A stretch of 64,000 nucleotides of DNA, taken from the NCBI GenBank assembly GCA_022818135.1, contig JAFMSR010000017.1, positions 5,805,176 through 5,869,175 of the forward strand, in the 5' to 3' direction. Origin of the DNA: Saxidomus purpurata. Its lineage: Eukaryota > Mollusca > Bivalvia > Venerida > Veneridae. This document shows positions 58,500 through 64,000 of the stretch, piece by piece. How positions within the stretch are numbered: position 1 is the stretch's first letter; the number at the start of each line of letters is the position of its first letter. The translations under genes and the position numbers were made by a program. Below the pieces are notes generated by a model. That model was not told the origin of the DNA. It saw only the letters and a list, made by a program, of their open reading frames with translations, and did no database searches.

Positions 58500-59260
58500 A
58501 CATCAGTTGTAGGGTATGTTCCTTTAACCCTGCATAACTTAAGACATGGTACTAATCACTTCTGTGAAGTATAATAGAATTTTGACCAGGGGTTTTGGTG
58601 ATAAAGAGCTCACAAGATTTTATTATGCCGAGTCCCCGTGACCTTGACCTTTGACGAAGTGACCCAAAACATGGACCATCCACAACTAGGGATGGTATTT
58701 ATCACTTCTGTAAAATATCATTAAATTGTTACAAGGGACTTTGGAGATTAAAAGCGCACAGGATTTTACTATCTCGAGCCCCTGTGACCTTGACCTTTTA
58801 CCTAGTGACCTGAAACATCAACCATGCACAACTACGCATTGTACTTATTACATCTGTGACGTATCATTAAATTCTGACCAGGGCTTTTCGAGATTTAGCG
58901 TCCACAATATTTTAGTTTCACGAGCCCCTGTGACCTTGACCTTTCACCTAGTGACCCGAAACATCGACCATGCACAGCTACGCATTGCACTCATCACTTA
59001 TGTGAAGTATCATTAAATTCTGGCCAGGGCTTTAGAGTTTTAGTGTCCACAATATTTTACTATCTGGAGCCCCTGTGACTAGTGGCACGAAACATGGACC
59101 ATGCACAACTAGGCGTGGTACTTGTCACTTCTGTGAAGTATCATTGAATTCTGACCAGGAGTTTTGCAGATCTAATGTCCACAAGATTCCGTCTACAGAC
59201 GGACAGACAAGCTGAATCCAGTATACTCCCCCCTTACACGTTGTGGGGGTAGAACTAAAC
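58500..59260 (+). repeat. Second 146-bp tandem family with hairpin end
   Basis: GTGACCTTGACC or its variant recurs at 58639, 58784, 58930 and 59074 (spacing 145, 146, 144 bp), with shared CATGCACAACTA, CACTTCTGTGAAGTATCATT and TTCTGACCAGG. It ends in a GACGGACAGAC stretch and a CCCCCCTTACACGTTGTGGGGG hairpin-like terminus. Its sequence is unrelated to the palindrome's 146-bp array, yet the plan is the same. Confidence 0.85.
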
Positions 59261-59618
59261 GTAGATTTTGGAGCCAAAAGCAAGACTTATCCCTTTAAAA
59301 TACAACTGCACTTTTTTATGAAAATCACCTAATGGGGAAAGTATATTCAACACACATTCATGAGCATGTATGTAACAAAATGGACTTTTGCCAGTTATTT
59401 TGCTTGGCAGAGCATTGGCTCACTGCTACAGCAGAATACAATGCTTTTTTACCTTGTATTCTTAACTATTTCACATGTAGTGACTACATGTAAATAGGAA
59501 AAGGGAATGTCCTACATATATTTTGTATATAAAACACGTAGACTTTACTCATCGGTCACTTAAAAGCTGTTTGTTCACAGTTTCCGGTGAAAACAATTAT
59601 TTTCTCCAAAATGATATA

Positions 59619-60411
59619 CAGTAAAACTTCGTTAACTCGAGCATTAATAACTCGAATACCAGGGATAACTCGAGATCTCTCGTCGGTCAAGGCCATATTC
59701 CGTATACGTTTAACTAAACATCACCATGGATAACTCAAGTATCGGTAACTCAATAACTCAAGGAACACCTGCAGTCCCGCCGAGTAGTTTTCCTACTAAT
59801 TTACCTACTGCAACTCGAAGTCTCTGACTAATTACATAAATCTGTTCACACCTTCGCCGGCTTATCTATATTTTGACATCACGCGAGAAAAACTTCTATT
59901 TTTAATTGTCATTGAGTGTGTGTTTAATGTCCGTGCAGTGACTCAACTGTATACAATATTAATCGCACATTTTAATTCCACGTATTATTTTGATTCAATG
60001 AGACGAAAATGAAATCAGTCTCCGAGGTTCCATGTTTTGTGTGATGAAATTTAATCGATAGTTCAAAACATTTGTAAACAATTTGAAATATAATCTAAAA
60101 AAGTTTCGTTTTTTAAAATGACTGGGATAATTTATATCATGAAACAGATAATGTAGATTACGTCTGTACAACAAATTCTTTCAAAATGTCACGAGTGTTT
60201 TACAAATACGAGTCACCGGTACCATGGAATAAAATTGATTTCATTCCATTAAGTTAATAGAGCTTAACAACGACATTCCTGGCCGTAAAAGGTGGAGAAA
60301 TCAATGCACTTTATAAATATAAAGCCAGAGCACTTGTAAAATGTCGGATAACTCGAGACCTTCGATAACTCAAGCATTTTACTCGGGCCCGCGGGACTTA
60401 ACGTTTTACTG
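59619..60411. mobile_element. 793-bp pogo/Tigger-like MITE
   Basis: Ends CAGTAAAACTTCGTTAAC and (reverse complement) CAGTAAAACGTTAAGTCC, flanked by TA on both sides (59617-59618, 60412-60413). Sub-terminal GATAACTCGAG motifs recur at both ends. It has no ORF of note. It splits a dispersed repeat whose uninterrupted form is seen at about 28136 and in the right arm. Confidence 0.8.
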
Positions 60412-60649
60412 TACTAAAACATAAAACATAAAATGTCTAGAATCAACAACACGAATAAAAATCTACATAGCAATTTGTGAAAATTTGTTGAAAATTTGGT
60501 GAGCTTGGCTTGGCGGCACCGCTACATTATATGTTTATACATTGTATTGAAATACTTTATAATTTGGTTGCATATAATATCTTTCTGATTGCCGAAAAGA
60601 GATTTCTAAAATTAAAATCAAATATAAAATTGGCAACTAATACTATTAT

Positions 60650-60755
60650 AAAGACCCATATGATATACCGATAGCTCTGGCCACAGAAGATTCCTTAAAA
60701 AGGATACGGTTTCTGTATTAGTAGACTTCCAAACTGTCACGGTTGTGCAAAAGAG
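60650..60755 (+). pseudogene. Exon-1 fragment of a sixth ureidoglycolate lyase-like copy
   Basis: KDPYDIPIALATEDSLK is encoded at about 60650-60700 and matches EEPYKIPVVIATEESLR of paralogues A and E. A frameshift then leads to GYG, and another to VLVDFQTVTV, corresponding to the conserved GYG..VTDF segment. There is no start codon, splice donor or exon 2 nearby. It is a decayed remnant outside the palindrome. Confidence 0.65.
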
Positions 60756-61082
60756 AAAATCCCTCTTCGCCTATGTGGTCTGCAGTTCTTCTATTTCTGT
60801 ATCGTCTATATTTTAATCCGTTCATCATTTGTCTGAATCTTTAGCGGAGTAGCATAAGAGGGCATTTTTGTGCAACATACATCTCTTGGGCAACTGAGCC
60901 TAGACTTTGTCATTTGAAATTAGTCTTTATGAAAAAGTTGGCAAAGTATATACATTACAAAAAAATGCAAAGTACCCCATAAAAATGCGTCTTGAAACTT
61001 GGAACTTTTAATTTGATTAAACGCCGATTTCTATAACAATATTCAATGGCGTTGTACATAGACACATGATAACACTTACTAA
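60756..61082. other. Intergenic, nothing recognised
   Basis: No exon-2-like sequence of the lyase family and no other feature visible. Confidence 0.5.
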
Positions 61083-61515
61083 AAATATCATTTGTAATAT
61101 AATGCTAAAATGAACTATTCAATATCACACACAGTTGGCATTAAATAAAATATTTGTATCAGATAACATTAATTAAAAGGAATCAGTTATAAGAATATCG
61201 TTTGTAAAATAATGCTAAAATGAATTATTCAATATTATTCAATATCATTTGTAATATACTGCTAAAATGAATAATTAAATATCACACACAGTTAGTTGGC
61301 ATTAAATAAAATATTTGTATTAGATAACATTAATTAAAAGGAATCAGTTATAAAAATATCATTTGTTATATAATACTAAAATGAGTTGTTCAATATTATT
61401 CAATATCATTTGTAATATAATGCTAAAATGAATTATTCAATATCACACACATTTGGCATTAAAATATTTGTACAATGTATTAGATAAAATTAGTTAAAAG
61501 GAATCAGTTAATAAA
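61083..61515 (+). repeat. AT-rich tandem repeat, units of about 160 bp
   Basis: Roughly three units; GGAATCAGTTAT recurs at about 61179, 61340 and 61500. Each unit also has AATGCTAAAATGAATTATTC, ATATCACACACA and GGCATTAAATAAAATATTTG. It sits just beyond the 3' end of the LINE. Confidence 0.85.
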
Positions 61516-61639
61516 CTTTGTAATATGATGATGTTTAAGATGTGTAAAATAAGATCTGTAATGAAGTTGAGTGTTTTGGATTTGAGCACATGATGATATT
61601 TGTAGTATAGTTTTATTTTTATGTCTTTATTTCACAGTC

Positions 61640-62660
61640 AATCTAGAATAGTGTATAAAAGTCTCTGAAACACCACGTTTTCAGTTTCCTTTTGAAAGTG
61701 TCAGTTGTTTCTGATTTTCTAATATCAATGGGGAGTTCATTCGGATTTCCACAAGCGTGGGCCTACAGTACTGAAACTCCTGTCGCTGAATTTCTTCCTC
61801 TTGTTGAAGGGAACAGCGTAGCAGCCCTCAGAAGACAAAGTGGAGCGCAGAAGACGCGTCGGCACTTGTTCTGAAAGGAGTTCTGTTAGATAGGCTGGTG
61901 CATTCCCGATTGAGCAGTTAAACATGAATGTTAGGATTTTAAAAGTAATTCGTGCTTTCACAGGTAGCCAATGGAGTTCATAAAGAGATTGTTTAGAGCT
62001 GTCAAATTTTCCTCGTTTTAGGACAAGTTTGGCACATATATTTTGAATTCGTTGCATTTTCTGGATTTCACTGTACGATATTCCGTATAGGATGACATTG
62101 CAATAGTCTAGATGTGATATGACTAAGGAAAGCACAAGGATCTCAGTGGCTTCCTTTGTGAGGTATTTTCTGATGTTTTTGATTTTCAGATAGTTAAACA
62201 TAGCTGTACGACATTTACGTTTGATATGTTCTTTGAACATTAATGTCTCATCTAAGAATGCGCCCAGATAACGAATACAACCTTCTACCTCGACATTATC
62301 ACCAGCTATATTGGTTGTCTTGGTGTTACATTTGTCCAGTTGTTGTCTGCTGCCAAACATGATAAATTCAGTCTTCGAGGCATTCATTTTTAATTTATTT
62401 TCATTCATCCAGTTATTTATTGTAAGTGCACATTTTTCAAGTTCTTGGATAGCATTTGATTCAGAGTTCATTGATGAAGGACGGAAGCGTTTATTCGCTG
62501 TGTGATCATCAGCGAAGCCATAGACTGTGATAGCTGGTGGAATAACGTCGAATAGCGTTCCTGCGTATGTCAAGTACAGCCAGGGACCGAGGCAACTACC
62601 CTGGGGAACACTACATTCTAGTGGACGTGCAGATGACAATGCTGAGTTAATACTTACATA
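61640..62660 (-). mobile_element. 5'-truncated CR1/L2-like LINE, reverse transcriptase remnant
   Basis: The main open frame (62639-61737) covers the C-terminal half of a non-LTR reverse transcriptase: VPQGSCLGPWL, the catalytic GFADD motif, KTEFIMFGS, ...YLGAFLDE and the thumb-like LHWLPVKARITFKIL, ending GPRLWKS. A one-base shift near 61745 continues as ELPIDIRKSE...TFKRKLKTW, the normal C-terminus, with an AATAAA-rich tail. The palm N-terminal half and the endonuclease are missing, and a stop/frameshift lies just upstream of 62640. It is dead. Confidence 0.85.
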
Positions 62661-64000
62661 CGTCTATCTAATATGGTGAATACCTGAGATCTAACAAAGA
62701 ATAATTCTTATAAAACCATACCATGTGACGGGACTTTTTAAACATACATCCGTCTCCCCGGATCATGTGTTACACACATCTGCATAGGGAACGTGTAGTC
62801 GCTGTTTCGAATCCCAACAGGGATCCGTTTTGATATGACCGATTGGTGAGCCGCTAGCTAATAAATAACGGTTACAGTATACCGTCTTACCCGGTTTTCG
62901 GAAGGTAAATGTGCTCGAAAGAAAGTGTCTCAGAAGTCAGAAATATGGCTGGCCCTTTAATTAGGGGTGAAACTATAATGAACAAACACTTCAACTTTTT
63001 ACATACAATATGACGGGATCGTCATATGACCGCATTCGGTTCTCGCCAATGCAACCTTGATTCGATCCTCGTCCTAGGTAGTATCTGAGATAGAAGGTAC
63101 CAACCAGACCAGACAGGTACACATGGGTTTCTAAGTTCTTCCAACAGTAAGGCCACCATACGCTACAACCTGTGCGGTCAATTCAAAAGCTCGCATGAGC
63201 ATGTATTTTTCTTAGTTGTTTTGGGTAGTAAAGTGTGGGAACCGAAGGGGTCCTATCACCGAGTCTTGTACATGTTTAATGTAGCCTAACAAACTGAAAA
63301 AGAAAGTACTTTCGAAAACAATTGCTCGTCAATGTTTAAATGCATTTGTTACTTCGTTCATTTGGCATTTACACGCGTTACAAAGGCCAATCTCACTATT
63401 CTTTTAGGACAAACATCACTGCCGAAGATCAAATGGTTCACACGTATGGCTAGATATAAAAATGAAGTGGAAATTTTGAGAGAAAAAATCAACTCGTATC
63501 CTACATAAAATTTTTGTTCTGTTTAGAGCATATAACAAGACTATCGAAGTAATGGCAATGACTCGATCTCTTCATGATTATTTCATAAAATGTAATTAAC
63601 AAATGGTGTATTGATGTAATGATCGAACAAGTTATGATTATCTTTAATAAATCGTTACTATACAGACTGCCGAAGTGACAGTTTATTGGTAATCATATAT
63701 CAAGACATTTGCCGCAACACATTCTCTCAGTTTCTTTATTGTATTTTGAGCAAAGAACAGGGTGACAATTTGTGCTCACATTAAACAGTGAAATTGCCCA
63801 TCGCCCCGAAGGAAATCGCTTACTTTGGCGCCAATTAGTCTACTAACACCTATCTAGACATGCAAATAAAAAAGTTTACTATATGATTTCGACTGGGTCA
63901 ATATATAAAAGTTACACTATAATTCAGATTTCAATAAAATCACGAACTATACCATATAGCCACACATCCCTTTTGTCCCTTATTGAAACAGAAGTTTAGG
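62661..64000. other. Gene-free end with possible SINE relics
   Basis: No exon recognised. B-box-like words (TGTTTCGAATCCC at about 62807 and TTGATTCGATCCTCG at about 63057) hint at two tRNA-derived SINE heads, but no matching A-box or anticodon arm is clear. Confidence 0.4.

Overview
The window looks like AT-rich nuclear DNA of a bivalve mollusc. The evidence is spliced genes with GT-AG introns and AATAAA signals, a cathepsin B gene with animal-type exons, an intronless B-box/beta-propeller gene of a kind often expanded in bivalves, and a dense load of mollusc-type repeats: serine-tRNA-like SINEs, mariner copies, MITEs and tandem repeats of about 146-165 bp next to GNCC-type microsatellites. 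The species cannot be named from the sequence. Two 500-N scaffold gaps lie at 10009-10508 and 31228-31727.

Layout. 1-2.9 kb is non-coding with two repeats. 2.9-8.8 kb is a complete seven-exon cathepsin B gene (337 aa) with all catalytic and occluding-loop residues. 8.8-17.9 kb has no recognisable gene but holds a 1002-bp MITE-like element with perfect 32-bp ends. 17.9-50.9 kb is a giant imperfect palindrome: a left arm of about 13.2 kb (17872-31082) and a right arm of about 13.5 kb (37448-50925), with a unique spacer of about 6.4 kb that includes one assembly gap. 51-53 kb is a degenerate 19-20 bp minisatellite followed by a satellite of about 165 bp. 55.8-57.1 kb is the B-box/beta-propeller gene. 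57-64 kb is repeats: a SINE, a second 146-bp tandem array, a pogo-like MITE, a tandem repeat of about 160 bp and a truncated CR1/L2-like LINE.

The main finding is inside the palindrome. It carries five two-exon paralogues of a ureidoglycolate-lyase-like (AllA/cupin) protein of 212-219 aa: A (-) and B (-) on the left arm, C (+) in the spacer, D (+) and E (+) on the right arm. A pairs with E and B pairs with D. Each pair differs at only a few residues, while the surrounding DNA differs by many indels and insertions. A sixth, broken exon-1 fragment lies at about 60.65 kb. The family link suggests purine (allantoin) catabolism, releasing glyoxylate and urea from ureidoglycolate, but activity is inferred.

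The two arms act as a natural before/after record. A mariner (43593-44919) and a 185-bp MITE (50381-50565) are present only in the right arm, with their empty sites visible in the left arm. An older mariner fossil is shared by both arms. This makes a simple copy-paste assembly error less likely, although the gap at the inner end of the left arm means the join should be checked with long reads.
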